Positions 29,880 through 43,258 are shown, counted from the stretch's first letter. The stretch is DNA of 64,000 bases from Cichorium intybus (GCA_023525715.1 JAKNSD010000060.1:1-64000), one strand, 5' to 3'. A program made the numbers and translations. Notes: generated from the sequence alone by a model not told the origin.

Positions 29880-31250
29880 GCTTTTTGGGAAGATGCATTG
29901 TCTAATGAAAGAGATAATATATAAAATGATTATTTAAATATTGCGAGTCGTTTAAGATAAATTATAGACTAGACGATCAAACTTAGCCCTCGTATAGACA
30001 TAAGTTAAATTATGCGATGAGATTTTAGTCAAGTCGGAATAAAGACAATGCATCTAGATCGCGTATTTATCTTTTATACGTTGGATCATAGGAAATGGAA
30101 GAAAAAGACGATGAAGATTAGGACTAGATATTTTCCAGACACGACGAGATTATACGGATTACTGTTGACTTTTCAGTCAACACTGAGGTGAGTTTACCGG
30201 GAGTACACATCCCTTCTATTATCTTTTGTGTGTGTTATCAACTATTTTCATGCATGCTTTTATGTGCTAATTGTTATATGAGTACTATGTGTGCATTGCA
30301 TGAAATGAGTCATTTTAAAGATGTTTTTAAACAAAGACGATGATGGTGTTTTTGAAAGACGTTTCGAGCATCCTATTGTGCATTGCATTTCATATAAGAT
30401 GGGATCGATCGTGTGAACCTTATGATGACCTTAAAGATGATGGGCTAAAATAGCCACCTTGATGAGTATTATTCCACATAGAGGGTTAAGATGGGCCCTC
30501 AAACGATGTTTGTGGAATCGTTCCCGACATTAGGGAACTGCATGAGGGAGTTGCTAACCCTCATGGGGCTAGTGTGATGGCCAGTAGTCCTAGTTTTTCC
30601 TATACGGGGATCGAGTGACATGCTTTGTGCGTGTCATTTGTGAACTTAGGTAGGTGTCATTGTGGTGAGTCGGACGTTTATGAGATTGACATGGGTTTGG
30701 GATAGTTGCATCATGCATTGCATTTGCATATCATAACTATCTATTTTGAGTAAAACCTTGTGATGTTTTAAACAACCTTTGAGTGTGTCAAAACTATTTT
30801 TGGAGGTTTGTCCCGTGTGCAACAGTTCACTGCCTGCTCTGAATGGGTTAGCCTCGGGTAAACTCACTAGGCATTTCAATTGCCTAACTTATTTTGATGT
30901 GTACTCAAGTTGAGGAGTTTAGGAGACTTAGTGAAGCTCGTTGTTTAGAAGGCCACGGATTGTGTGGTTTCATTTGAACTGTGTAATGGTATTTGAATTG
31001 TAACAACCTCGCTACTTTATAAACTAAAATGTTTTATCTAAAGTGGGACCAAATGATTTTTCCGCAACTTAAACTCTGAAATAAGTTTTTAACGAAACCC
31101 CAATGTGTTTTCAAACAATATTTGAACTTAAATTATCCATTTTGAAAAACCTTGAAATTTAAAGTTTCACAAGGACGATTTTTGAACAACAAGGATAAAC
31201 CTCGGGCTAAAATGATGTTTTTATGAAAAGCATTAAGCGAGGGTGTTTCA

Positions 31251-31450
31251 ATTTTCACAATTTTGATCCCAAAAAGTTTTCTTGTGATTATTTGTCTTTA
31301 TTTGAGGTCTTTGTAATGTTGTTATTGTCTATTCTAAGTAAATGACTATTTTTGATCCATGGATATAGTTGATTTTTTCCATTTTGGTCCTTACATGAGG
31401 TTCTTTCAACGTTTTTGGTCTCTGTTCTAAATAAAATAACTATTAAGGTA
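31251..31450. mobile_element. MITE F copy 3, right half
   Basis: Resumes with TTTTGATCCCAAAAAGTTTT and TTTATTTGAGGTCTTTG, matching MITE F copy 1 at 9700-9760, and ends near CTAAATAAAATAACTATT. It pairs with 10541-10586 across the Ty3-type insertion. Confidence 0.6.
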
Positions 31451-31790
31451 TTGTCGATAGATTTTTTTTCAATTTATAGCACTATCTTCAATTTTTATAT
31501 CAAAATAAAATTTGTTTTGCATTTTGACAATATTGTTATAATTTATTGGATTTTAAAACTAAATATGAAACTATAGATAACAAATTAACGAAAAGACATT
31601 GTTATTTTCCCTATTTTATCGTAAAGAAATAGGTTTTGCAAAAGGAATAAAAATGTGTTATTTTTACCAATTTCAATAACAATCTTTGTGGCACCATACT
31701 TCGAAAGAAAATACAATGAAATCAGAAAACAAAATCAAAAAAATATTTTTAGCGCTGAAAATAGTTTTTAATGGTTCGGTTTTGGTTTTG

Positions 31791-31912
<122 letters not shown>

Positions 31913-33786
31913 AACAATTCTAAATATAAGTATGTACATATGATATTTGTCGATGAACATGTTTTCTTTGGATTATAACATGTTATATTATCGATGGTTA
32001 AAACTAAAGAAGGATTAAAATTATTAAATTTAGATGATGATGATGATGATGATAGACTTGCCAATAAAATTCAATGTTGTGTACAAAAAGAAGTTTTAGA
32101 AATTTATGATTTGTGACTATTTTTTGTTATTTTAAAAAATAATAACACTTACAATTTGTTTTTGTTATTTTAATTTGTCAACTCATCTAACGTACGAGTT
32201 ATTAACCTAGTAGTAAATATATACAAGTTGAATATGAGTTGCTTTTGTATACGAATCTCCTTTTCTCTTATCAAATGTCCCATGTTACTTAACTAAATAT
32301 ATAAACAGTCAACATCAAGGGCTTCGGTTGTGCGACTAATTATAATAATACATATTAAACAAAAAGAATGCATACTAACATAAACATAATACATATTAAA
32401 CAATGTTTTTTTACAAAAATAAAAATCTGGAAACCATTCATCGCTAGCATCAATGATAATACATCAGTTCAAAAAAGATTGAGAGTATGCAAGCTGTCGT
32501 GTTTCAATTTTTTTAAACGGCCAACATGATGATAATGTAAATAAGCTTCAGGCCCATAATTTAAAAGACCTTAAAAGCAAGTGATAAAAATCCACATGCT
32601 TTTTCGTAGTTTTTTAAGTGGTAAAGCTGCAAAATGAAGTGATGATAGTTTCAAGAAAATCGATTAGAATGTAATATAAGGTAAAAATACAAAATTTGTG
32701 TCACCACAACTTTTTGATCATGTTCTCCTTCTAGATGACTTCTTTTACACCTACATGTACAGTTTGTACACCCGTTCCTCGAATTTGACTGATTAGATTT
32801 TTAATTTCAAGTTTCAATCATTTTCAATTTTCAAAGTATTTCTTATTTTCATGATTTTCGAAAATCCTGCGATTGTGTAAATAACTAATAGATAATTTGG
32901 CAATCAACTTTAATTTGAAATTTTGATCATCTCTGTCAAATTTTACGAACCTTAAACACTAAACTAACATTATTACATTAAATTAAAGATTACATGTTTA
33001 GTTGTTGCAGCAGGCTTGCGTTGAAGACGATTGAAATCAAAAGGTCAGAGTTTAAGTGGACATCGGCGGACAGCAGCAGCGGCGGAGGTTGGATGGCCGG
33101 AGTTGAGCCGCAAAGGTCAGGAGGACGGTCACTGCTAGAAAATTGGGTAAAATCCGACGGGGTAATCCGTCGGAAATCCGTCACATTATTCCGACAAAAA
33201 AACGACGAACTTAGTTCTATCGGAAAAGAGGCCGTAGGAAACTTAATCCGACAGAAATCCGACGAAACAGTGTCGAAAACTCGACGGAATATTCCGTCGC
33301 AATTATTCGACGGATTTACGACAGGCTCATTTGCGACAGAGTTGCGATGAAATTTCAACAAACTAATGTTGGGTGATTTCCAACGGATTTCCGACAAATA
33401 AATTTGCGACAGATAAGCAACGTATAAGTTGTGGGTGATTTCCGACGAATTTTCAACAAATGTTTTCCATAACAGTTTTGTGACAGCCTTCTTGACGGAA
33501 TTTTGCGACGAAATCCGACGAATTGTTTTTATTTTGCAACAGTTTTTTTGTCACTACTCTGTCAGCAAAAATTAGCATTAAACGAACCCCACTACAATAT
33601 AAATAAAAAACACTCAGGTTTTCTGCAAATAAAGATCCATAAATTACTTACTACAAAGTTCTAAATTCAACAACAATCCTAATAAACACGAGTATTAAAA
33701 TTATCCGATACAACACATCTTAGTATTTTCTTCTAAACCACAAACATAATAAAACATAAGATAATTAAGTTTTCAACAAACTAAGA

Positions 33787-33924
33787 CTAGTTTGGTGGAT
33801 TGTCGGGTGGATTACCAAATCGTCTCATAATTTCCGTCATTTGGTCTTCAAGTTGCTTTTGCTTTTGTTGCATCGCTTCTTTTACCCGCACATAATTATC
33901 CATTTGTGCTCGCAACTCTTGTAC
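33787..33924 (-). pseudogene. C-terminal exon of a plant CACTA transposase-type protein
   Basis: A good acceptor (TTTTTATAG) precedes a 45-codon minus-strand frame starting VQELRAQMDNYVRVKEAM and ending PPDNPPN before TAG. It has a Gln/Lys/Glu-rich coiled-coil composition, then MRRFGNPP. Such a coil followed by a short proline tail is common at the C-terminus of Ptta/En/Spm plant transposases. The upstream exons are missing from the element. Confidence 0.5.
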
Positions 33925-34019
33925 CTATAAAAATTGAAACACACTTCATTTTCTTTTCATATAAACAATGTACTTTAGTTTTTTCCCACATAGCAACAAA
34001 CTTTATCATAGCTTGTATC

Positions 34020-34190
34020 TATATGCATGTGTTTATGTATACATAAGCACACACATACATACATTTATATGCATACATAATCACACGCATACATATGTAT
34101 AGACGCACTCATATAGACATATATACATAATTAAACATGTATACACATATGTATATACAAGACACATATACATAGATAGTATGCAAAGAG
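34020..34190. repeat. Degenerate ATACAT/CACATA purine-pyrimidine repeat
   Basis: Alternating purine-pyrimidine sequence made of ACATACAT, ATGCAT and CACATA words inside the CACTA element. It resembles the longer tract at 39.1-39.57 kb. Confidence 0.65.
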
Positions 34191-34656
34191 ATTCATGTGC
34201 ATTTTAATAATAGTATCAAAAAATGTGCTAAAAACAATTTAGGAGCATATAATAATACTAATTATAATAGTGACAACAAGTATAAAGGTTGAAAAAAATA
34301 TTTTGAAGTTTCTGTCGGATTTTCGTCGGAGTTTACAACAAATTAACGACGAAAAATTAAACTAAATAACAAAAAATATTTCCGTCGGAATTCTGTCAGA
34401 TTTTATGACAAATAAACGACGAAAAAACCAAAGTGAATTAGAAAAAATATTTCCGTCGGTTTTCGTCGTAAATCAGTTGTATTTTTTCGACGAATAACCT
34501 ACAAAGTAATTTTTGTCTCTATTTTGTCGAATAATTGTCGCAAAATTTAGGGTTTTTGTTTTGTAGGGGATTCGTTGTATTTCCGTCGGAATTTTGCGAC
34601 GGAATAAGTACGTCGGAAATGTTCGTCGTATTTTCCTCTTTTCTCTAGTAGTGGGT

Positions 34657-35953
34657 CTGGCGAATGAGCAAGAGTAAGACAGGCGGAAAGCAGGACAGGT
34701 TGGAGGAGTTGGAGGCAGGAAGTGATCATTTCTTTTTTCTTTTTTTGCGATTTCAATTAAACTCCAAAAACAAGATTGGCCGACCCAATTGCAAAAACAA
34801 ATTTAATTAAAATTGAGTTGGGCTATTTTAAATAGGTGTTGGGTTTAATTTGTTTGGGCTATTAAATGATATCTTTTTCAATTATATTCTAGTTTGGACT
34901 TTTAACTTTTATCTAAATAATCTAGGGGTAGGGCAATTATTTTTTACACGTATATATAAAAAATTAGCACTTTGATTGGTTTACCCATATGTTTATTTGC
35001 CTGAAATTGTTTCTCTCTATTCTCACCATTAACCTTGCTAACCAACGACCAATGGAAAATACATTAGACAATGGTGTACCCCGCTTAAGTGTCTACACAG
35101 CCTTTTCTACTTTTCTTGCTTGTGTTTTGTTATTGTCATCATTTTAAACATTGCCTACCTTAATGCCTGTCATTCAACTTACATTTTTGTCCCTTTTATT
35201 CCACCCTTTCTAACCTTTGATTCCTCTTATGTCTTTCTCAAACAAGTGGAGAGGGATTTGAGAACATTAAAGTGTTTTTAGACTAGGAATCTAGGATGAA
35301 GAAGAATAGGAACACAAAAATTTTTGGAAGCCAAGTTTATGAATGAAATATTAATGACTTTATGTGCACTTAAAGATTCAAAAAAAGAGGTCCTTATGTT
35401 TCTTCCAAGATTTAATTTCTACATGAAGATTGCTTGCAATTATATCGATTTGGGGTTTGTAGGGGTAGTTTGTTAGCTCTTATCCATTAATGAAGATGAG
35501 CTTTTCTATAGATTTACACAGGTTTGTTTTGAAACGTTAATGCAACAGCTATAGTGAGAACCAGAAACTTGCAAATAGTATGAGTTATAGCAATAAAATT
35601 TGGCAAGCCGGCCAAAAATTGTAATGATTTTCTTTGAACAACCCACCATCAATATCAATGAAATCCCCTACTAATATTAGGAAATTCCTTTTTTTATTTT
35701 CAACTTCATTTTTTAAGGCATTATCATTGCATATGGTTCTTACAGTATATTCTTCTTTTCTTATTTTGTTCAACTTGGTCATATATGAATTTACAAAAAA
35801 TGAGAGCACAAATAGTTAATAGCCACATAACAAACTTATTTCCTGTTTTCCTAATTTATACCAACGAATGAGAATATTTCAAATCTGTGAGAGCTGTTGG
35901 AGTATATCAAGGAGAAAAACAAGTAAATGAAGTAAAACAATATACATGGTTGC
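34657..35953. other. Intergenic AT-rich stretch, no gene seen
   Basis: After the CACTA element I see only short open frames and T-rich sequence. No domain, splice structure or repeat boundary could be supported. Confidence 0.6.
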
Positions 35954-36908
35954 TTGGTTTGAAAATGCGTGAGGCGATCTGATGCTCTAAGGGCCGAAAA
36001 GCCGAGGCGTGATGCGTGATGCATAAGGTGCTTGCATCACGCAACTGAGGCGTCCTATATTGAAAAATACCATAAATTTATATGCCTTGTCTATAACATA
36101 TTTATCTTATAAATAGAAGTCATAACATGTTTGTGAATCATGGAATAGAATGTTGAATAACAAAACATGAAGTTATTGACCAACTAATCCTCCCCAAAGT
36201 CTTCTTCCACCTCATCTTCATCCACCTCATGATCAATCCCTCCAAACTCAGCAAAACAAAAAATACAGAAACGAAAGTCATAAAAACCAACAATAAAATG
36301 AGAAACATAAAATCAGAATCCAAATTCACAAGTGAACTGAACCATAAATCAACAATAAATCAGCAAGAAATTAGAAAAACTTCATTGATTACAAACAAAA
36401 TTCACAAGTGAAGCAAATCAAAATCCGAAATTAGCACTAATTTAAAAGAAATCGGCAAGTACTTAAAAGCAAATCGCCAATTAATTACAACAATCACCAA
36501 GAGATCAAAAGAAATCAGCAAGAACATGGAAGAATTAAAAAATTACAAACAAAAATAAGAAAAACAACTTAAAACTTATTCAAGAATCGACAGAGAGAAC
36601 AACGGCGATTTTGTTTGGCGGGATTGACATAAGAGGGAGACGTAAAGGGAAATTAGGACTTTTGCGTTAGGTTTTGTTCTAAATAAGCCCAATTCGGTAC
36701 ACTTTTAAAGCCCAATTTAGAAAGAAAAAGATCCAATTCGCATCAGGTGAAAGATGTGCACGCCTCACGCATCCGAACGCATCACCAGATGTGCATGCAT
36801 CGGCTTGCATCATTGAAAATGCATCGCATCACCTATTGGATGCGTTTTTTGGAACGCCTAGGGCCGCCTCACGCATCATAGCGCCTCAAGCGCGTATTAT
36901 TAAACCAA
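35954..36908 (-). mobile_element. Inverted-repeat (hAT-like) element, ~955 bp
   Basis: The left end TTGGTTTGAAAATGCGTGAG and the right end read inward, TTGGTTTAATAATACGCG then TTGAGGCG, form imperfect inverted repeats. Further subterminal GCATCACGC / GCGTGATGC words occur on both sides. A clean target duplication was not found, so the hAT assignment is tentative. A small acidic exon at 36184-36249 may be a transposase remnant. Confidence 0.5.
36184..36249 (-). pseudogene. Acidic C-terminal exon remnant, possibly of a hAT transposase
   Basis: On the minus strand a T-rich acceptor-like TTTTGTTTTGCTGAG runs into a frame reading FGGIDHEVDEDEVEEDFGED then a stop. An acidic tail of this kind is common after the dimerisation domain of plant hAT transposases. 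No other part of such a protein is visible nearby. Confidence 0.35.
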
Positions 36909-37698
36909 GATATGGTTTAAAATAAATATCTATCTCGAACCATGTGATCTCAATACCCTAAATAAGCGGCATGTATGTACACAAAATCATATATATTTTT
37001 TGATTTTGTGTTATTTTTAACTATCGTTATAATATTTTAACTAAAAACCTACTATTTTGGTTATTTTTCAGTTTGGATAATAATTTTTTTTCAAATAATA
37101 ACAATTGTTTTTAAGGTAACATAATTTTTGATTTGTATAATTCTTAACTATATGTAATTCTTAGTAAAATTATTCGATTTAATGTTATTTTTAACCATTC
37201 TTATTGTTAATAAATTTAAAACTATTTATTTAAATAATTATAATTATTTTAAAAGGTAGTCAGGGGTTATTTTTATTATTTATTTTACACCCCTCAATGA
37301 CCTCTATTCGGGGGTTGAACGTGAGTATAATTATGTATAAACTTTTTGTTTGATCTTAGTTTTAATTGTTGTTATATTAAATTAAATAGGTTATTAACAC
37401 GTATGCTACATAAATGACTAATTAAAACAACTTAAATAATAGAAAAATATATTATTTATTAATAAAGTTGTAGAAAGTTGTTTGCTTATAATAATAGATG
37501 AATTTTATTAAGTGCATTAACTCATGTAAAATTAAAATTGATTCAAATGTAACGAATGTTTTATAGTTGATGAGTAATGAGGAAAAATCATGATGTATTA
37601 TGAAACATTAAATGTTCATAGACTGAAAATAACAACAATCATATATAATCTTGAAATTTAGATGTTATAAAAAATCACAACCAAAATCTAAAAGAATT
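36909..37698. other. Intergenic AT-rich stretch, no gene seen
   Basis: Strongly AT-rich sequence with no credible frame or recognisable repeat boundary. Confidence 0.6.
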
Positions 37699-37986
37699 AG
37701 GGTAAATTGCATAAAACTCACTAACTTTTCTAATTTCTCGATTTTAACACTGTATTTTTAGTTTTTGCGATTAAGTCATTATGTTTTCAGAAAAATTGCA
37801 ATTAAGTCATTATGTTTTCCAAAAAGTTACGAAAATGACCATATGACAGGATGGCAACAGGTTACCAGGTTATATGGTCAGATTTGCAATTTTTTAGAAA
37901 ACTTAATGACTTAATAGCAAAAATAAAAAACATAGTGTAAAAATCTAGAAATCTAGAAAAAGTTAGCGACTTTTATGCAATTTACC
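37699..37986. mobile_element. Palindromic MITE G copy 1
   Basis: 288 bp starting AGGGTAAATTGCATAAAACT and ending with the inverse (GACTTTTATGCAATTTACCCT). Inverted arms of ~70 bp include a TCTAGATTTT-type block. A second, partial copy starts at 38324. Confidence 0.78.
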
Positions 37987-37987
37987 C

Positions 37988-38093
37988 TATGCAATTTATA
38001 CAACTTAATAACTTTACATGCCTCATACGTGTCCAAAAAAGTAATTTTGTTGTTACCTTGGATAGTTTACCCTAACAGCTCAAAAAAGAACAA

Positions 38094-38139
<46 letters not shown>

Positions 38140-38318
38140 CAAAGTTCAATGCTACTTGTGACAAAATTGTTTTTTGTCAAAACTAGCATTGAATTTTAAT
38201 TTTTTTTTTATGTTTTTTTGGGCTGTTAGGATAAACTATCGAATGTAACAACAAATTTACTTTTTGGACACGTATGAGGCATGTAAAGTGATGAAGTTGT
38301 ATAAATTGCATAGGGTAA
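37988..38318. mobile_element. Foldback element H with (AAT)n centre
   Basis: Arms of ~95 bp (TGCAATTTATACAACTT, CCTCATACGTGTCCAAAAA and TTACC-x-GATAGTTTA-type blocks) are near-perfect inverses. The loop holds (AAT)14 at 38095-38138. It lies directly between two MITE G copies. Confidence 0.8.
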
Positions 38319-38323
38319 TTTGC

Positions 38324-38470
38324 ATAGGGTAAATTGCATAAAAGTCGCTAACTTTTTCAGATTTCTAGATTTTGATACTATGTTTTTTATTTTTGCTATT
38401 AAAGCATTAGGTTTTCTAAAAAATTGCAAATCTGACCATATGACCTGGTAACCTGTTTCCATCCTTTTTT
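38324..38470. mobile_element. MITE G copy 2, partial
   Basis: Repeats the left part of 37699-37986: AGGGTAAATTGCATAAAAGT, TTTCTAGATTTTGATACTAT and the CATATGACC block. It loses similarity near 38470. 38471-38960 shows nothing further. Confidence 0.65.
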
Positions 38471-39099
38471 TATGAAAACCGGAGAACTCTTTCTGATTGG
38501 TTGAATCATAAAAGGACATAATGATCATTTAACAAATCTCATTTAATTCTGAATTTTTTTATTTTTGGCAACAACAATAACCATCTCCTAAAATTAAGGA
38601 TACTACAAATCAAATTTTTGAATTTGAAAAGAAGAAAATTTCAAAATATTAAAAAATATTTAAAAAATTCAGAATTTTAATTTTTTTTTTTTTAAAACTG
38701 GATTTTGGATTTGTTTTTTTATAATTAGATTCTGATATGACAATTTTTAACAAAATGCATATATGCATATTTACGTTTTAGCATTATATCCAAAGATGCA
38801 TATGTGCACAATTGATATTTTTTCATAGAAAACACACAAAATATCCATATTTCATAATGTTCAGATAAAATTAACAAAAATATTCGAACACGAAGCATAA
38901 ACAATATCATTTTATTAAAAAAACAACATAAAAATAACATACGTTCATTTTAGCCGATATAACCATAAACTAAAAAACAAAGTATTACAACAAAATATCA
39001 AAAATATCTTCATTTGTTCATCCTTATTTGTCATGTAGTCTTCGGTATATCTTCACTTCGTCGAATTAATTGGCAACGTCTTCAAAATCTACAAAACTT

Positions 39100-39566
39100 T
39101 AATAAAAATGCATACACATATGCACAAATGCATATACATATATGCACATATGCACATACATATATGCACATATGCACATATACGTATATGAACAAATGCA
39201 CATATATACATACGTATATGCACATATATACGTATACACACATAATCACATACGTATATAAACATATGCACATACATGTACAAATAATCAAATACATATA
39301 TCTGCATATGCACATACGTTATGCATATATGCACATACGTATATTCACATACATATTTAATAAAAATGCATACACATATGCACAAATGCATATACATATA
39401 TGCACATATGCACATGTACGTATAGGAACAAATGCACATATACATATACGCACATACATATACACACATAACCACATACGTATATGTACATATGCACATA
39501 CATATTCAAATAACAACATACGTATATCTGCATATGCACATAAGTATATGCATATATGCACATACG
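39100..39566. repeat. Alternating purine-pyrimidine minisatellite (ATGCACATA-type)
   Basis: Dense array of ATGCACAT, ATACGTAT and ACATATGC words. A ~258-bp higher-order duplication begins AATAAAAATGCATACACA at 39101 and again at 39359. The array continues briefly at 40035-40100 beyond a MITE insertion. The long open frames across it reflect composition only. Confidence 0.88.
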
Positions 39567-40034
39567 CAAGGTTGTAAAAATCGTTTGACGGTAGTTTAGC
39601 GGTCGAGTGGGGTTAAGGGATTAATCGAATTAATCAGGGATTAGTCGGGGATTAATCGGAGACCCTAAATTAGAAAGAAATTCATTTAATAATATATAAA
39701 TACATAAATAGCAAAGTTTGATTCATTTTATTCCGAAATACACATCAAATATTATACATTTTTTTAATTTTATTCATTAATATTGATTTTTTGTAGTTTT
39801 CTTGAGTTATTAAAAAGTGTTTGTGTCGTCATTTAAAAATAAAAAAATAAATAATAAATTAAAAAAATAAAAAATTTGAAAAAATAACCGCCAAGACCGA
39901 TTAATCGGCCGCCAATGTTGATTTTTGCAGCAAACCGTCAAGCTGACCGATTAGGCCTAATCGTAATCGATTGAAGACCGCCACGCGACTAATCGCCGAT
40001 TAATCGGCCGCCAAAGCCGATTTCCGTAACACTG
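39567..40034. mobile_element. hAT-like MITE, 468 bp
   Basis: Starts CAAGGTTGTAAAAATCG and ends with the related inverse CGATTTCCGTAACACTG. It is flanked by CACATACG (39559-39566) and CACATACT (40035-40042), an 8-bp duplication with one mismatch, as expected of hAT. Subterminal GATTAATCGGC / GATTAGTCG words repeat in both orientations. It interrupts the minisatellite. Confidence 0.78.
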
Positions 40035-40098
40035 CACATACTTATATCCACATACATATTTATACGTATATACACATAAATTTGTGCATATATCCACA

Positions 40099-40200
<102 letters not shown>

Positions 40201-40547
40201 TACCAAAATGAATATGTAAAAGCTTTTCACTATTCATTTGGTACCTGCTATTTTCAGAGCCATAATTACTAAATTCAGATCATAGTATAATTTATAAAGT
40301 ATAGGATACAAATTGTAAATAAGTTTTTATTTGAAAATAGCAATTTTGATTCTTCTTATAGCAAACTTTTATATTTACGTTTTTCCCCTCAACTAATTTT
40401 GAATTAATTGTTTTCACCCTATTTATTATAAAGTTATATTATTGGTATTTCGTAAGTTACGATTCCAGTCCCTTATTATATTTTAAAGTTAAATTTTTCG
40501 TCCCTTACGTAATTTGTCTTTGTCGAGCTGCTTTTTTCCAATATACG

Positions 40548-40584
40548 GGGCTTCCGCAGCATTACGCGGACTGTCCGAATACTA
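40548..40584 (+). mobile_element. Possible degenerate Helitron 3' terminus
   Basis: CCGCAGCATTACGCGG can form a short GC stem and is followed by a 12-base spacer ending CTAG then T, like the other Helitron ends here. No matching 5' end was located. The rest of 40200-41360 has no supported gene. A CCACCACCACC and CCGGAAATCA-repeat region at 40920-41060 is not recognised. Confidence 0.35.
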
Positions 40585-41359
40585 GTTACATCATAATTAC
40601 TAAAAAACCTTTTTGAAAAGTGACATCAAGAGCTGTTTTGGGCTGTAGAAAACTATTACCAACTACGAAATTTATTAATATGTAATTGTAAATACAGTGA
40701 TCGAATTCCTAATAATGTCGTTAATTGTATATCAGAAGCACTACATTTAGAAATGATCGGATCAATAATTCCACCAGTAGTAGAATTTTCATATCGGAAA
40801 TAGAAACCAAGATAGATAAAATATACTTACCTCTTAGCTCAAACTATTCATTGAATTATTATGCTGATGTCGAGGTACGGTATTGCTCTTTACACCGTCG
40901 CCATTGTTATCCTCCGAAGCTCCACCACCACCACCGTAATTGCTGATTCGAATACAGTCCAAGCCTCCGCCACCGCCATTAGGAATGATACAAATCCACA
41001 ATTCAGGCATCACCGGAAATCAGGAATCATCGGAAATCAGAAACACCGGAAATCAAGACATCGTTGCAGATCTGCTTCCTTCTCAAGATCTCCCTCTTAA
41101 TTTGGTTGTCGGATCGAAGAGGTAGGTAGCGTAGAAGAGGAAAGAGATAGGGCAACATGAGAGATCCGATGAGAGATGCAGCGATTTGGAAGAGAGAGAG
41201 CTGATTTGTAGGGATTGGAATATAATCAGGGATTTGATCAAAATATTTATCCCTAACTTGGCCTTCTATTCACATTTAAAAAAACCTATCATGTCATTAA
41301 ATTTGCTTATAATTACAATTATGCCACAAATGATCTAGGCCATCAAAAAATTTGATCTA

Positions 41360-41467
<108 letters not shown>

Positions 41468-41814
41468 TAGTTTACAAACCCGTGTGTTACACGGTTGACA
41501 ATTAAAAAAGCTTATATAATAATAATAATATTTTATTTAATCGTTGAAATTAGCAAGTAAAAGGCAGAAAATGAAAGTAAGATGCTATAATTAACATTTA
41601 AATGAAAGTATGTCGCTATTTCTTGCAATTAGCCGAAAGTAAGATGATATAGAATAATGTCAATACATTGTAAGAAAAGAGTGAAGAGTCTTACAATTAA
41701 GTACCATCAAGATAGTGGAAATGTCAACTTCAGTCAACCGTTAACTCAACATCGTCATGAAATCATAGATTGAATCACTGAATTGGCATTATAACGTGTT
41801 ATGAGAATTAGGAC

Positions 41815-42232
41815 TTGTTTGCTTCAAGTAATCTAATGTAATTCAAAGGAATTGGAAAGAAAAAATTCGTTGAAAACGTATTTGGTTGAAAATCTGATAG
41901 AATGAAATTGTATAAGATTCCATCAAATTCCATATATAAATGAATTTATCATTCCTTGGGATAATGTCAAATAATTCAAATTCCATTGCTTATCTTTTCT
42001 TATCTTCAATTAAAATGACATATTTAACCTTATAAATGAAAGTTTAGTCATTTTATATACTTTACATTTCAATTCATTCGATAAAATTGCAAACCAAACA
42101 AAATCAACAAATAATTCAATTCCATTATTTGTCAACCAAACGCATGAGAGATTCCAATTCCTTCAAATTCTCATTCATCCAAAAGTTTTCAATTCCTTTC
42201 TAAACATTCTATGAACCAAACGCACCCTTAGG
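41815..42232. mobile_element. hAT-like MITE (GTTTGGTTC-type ends)
   Basis: The left end TTAGGACTTGTTTGCTTCAA and the right end read inward, TAAGGGTGCGTTTGGTTCAT, are imperfect inverted repeats. The interior contains opposed GAATTGGAA / TTCCAATTC blocks. Ends of this type are common in plant hAT-related MITEs. The target duplication was not resolved. Confidence 0.5.
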
Positions 42233-43258
42233 TCTGGGACTGATGAAGTGTGATGCATTGTCTATCATGGAAGATGGCAAGGGTCGAATGTTCCATTAAA
42301 AGAATAAAGAAAAGTTGCTTTTTGGGAGACCGTCCGATCAAGAACAGTTGGCGGGTCCCTTAATTTATTTTTAAATATTTTTCGCACTTTCTTTCAAATA
42401 ATTATCTGTTGTATTAATTATAATTAACTTGCGAACATGGAGACATATGACTTTTGTAAAGAAGCCCAAATCCTTTATATATTTAAACAACGAAAAAAAA
42501 TAGTACTTAAACTTGTTATATAATTAAAAATATACTTCATCAAGAGCTTCCTCGTGTCTATCACAATAGACATTAACCGGTTTCGTCAGTAAGTTGTTAT
42601 GCTTAATCCTGAAGAACACCTCATTCTCATCTTCAAAAGGCAACAAAATGAGAAAACTAATGAACGTCTTCCTAATTTGTAGTATGTACTAAAATATGAC
42701 ACATATAAAATGGGACTATTTACCACAAATAATAACAACTACAATCAAACGATTTGGGTACACAGAAATTTAAAGAGTTTTGGGTAAAATCAAAGCAATT
42801 TTTCCGTGGATTATTGGATATATTTTAAAGTATAATAAAAACAGTTGTAGTGATTTTACATCTGTTTTACCCATCAAATCTTTGGCTAATGACTTGATTT
42901 AGAGTTCTCATAATCTTTATTTACCTTTGTGCTAGTATTTCCAAAAAAACTACGTTCGCCTCATCTTTTTTGTAAGCAATTAAAGCCCTGAAAGATCGAA
43001 GTTACATAATGTCAACCAAGAATGAAGGATGCAAGATAGAAAAATCTATGTCAAAAAGTAAGTTTGAATTTTAAAAGTCAAATGTAAGAATTTCCAAACT
43101 TCAGATTCAAGGTAAATCATTTTAACTCTACCCTAAATATATCATACACATTTTGAAATTAAAACATGAAGCACAGACAAAAGGTTAAAACCTCAAGGGA
43201 TGTAAGCAAGTGTTCAAACAATACATTTTATTCTTCTCCATATGCCTACTTTTCCTGT

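Larger units (their letters stand above)
33130..34653 (-). mobile_element. CACTA (En/Spm) element, deleted, 1.5 kb
   Basis: Termini are CACTGCTAGAAAATTGGG at the left and, read inward, CACTACTAGAGAAAAGAGG at the right. GGT flanks both sides (33127-33129 and 34654-34656), the 3-bp duplication typical of CACTA. Subterminal regions are packed with TCCGACG / CGTCGGA words in both orientations, the usual transposase-binding arrays. It keeps one transposase-like exon at 33787-33924 but no catalytic domain, so it is non-autonomous. It split a GC-rich stretch (33000-33129 and 34657-34720) whose origin I cannot name. Confidence 0.88.

Noticed and set aside
32994..33397. Opposed frames of 118 and 135 codons
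   Set aside because: Both cross the left CACTA terminus at 33130, and their length comes from the element's subterminal repeats.
39014..39577. 187-codon plus-strand frame and several minus-strand frames
   Set aside because: Low-complexity translations of the ATGCACATA minisatellite with no domain and equal openness on both strands.
40725..41125. Overlapping plus-strand frames in a CCACCACC / CCGGAAATCA region
   Set aside because: Simple-repeat composition and three competing frames. No protein recognised.
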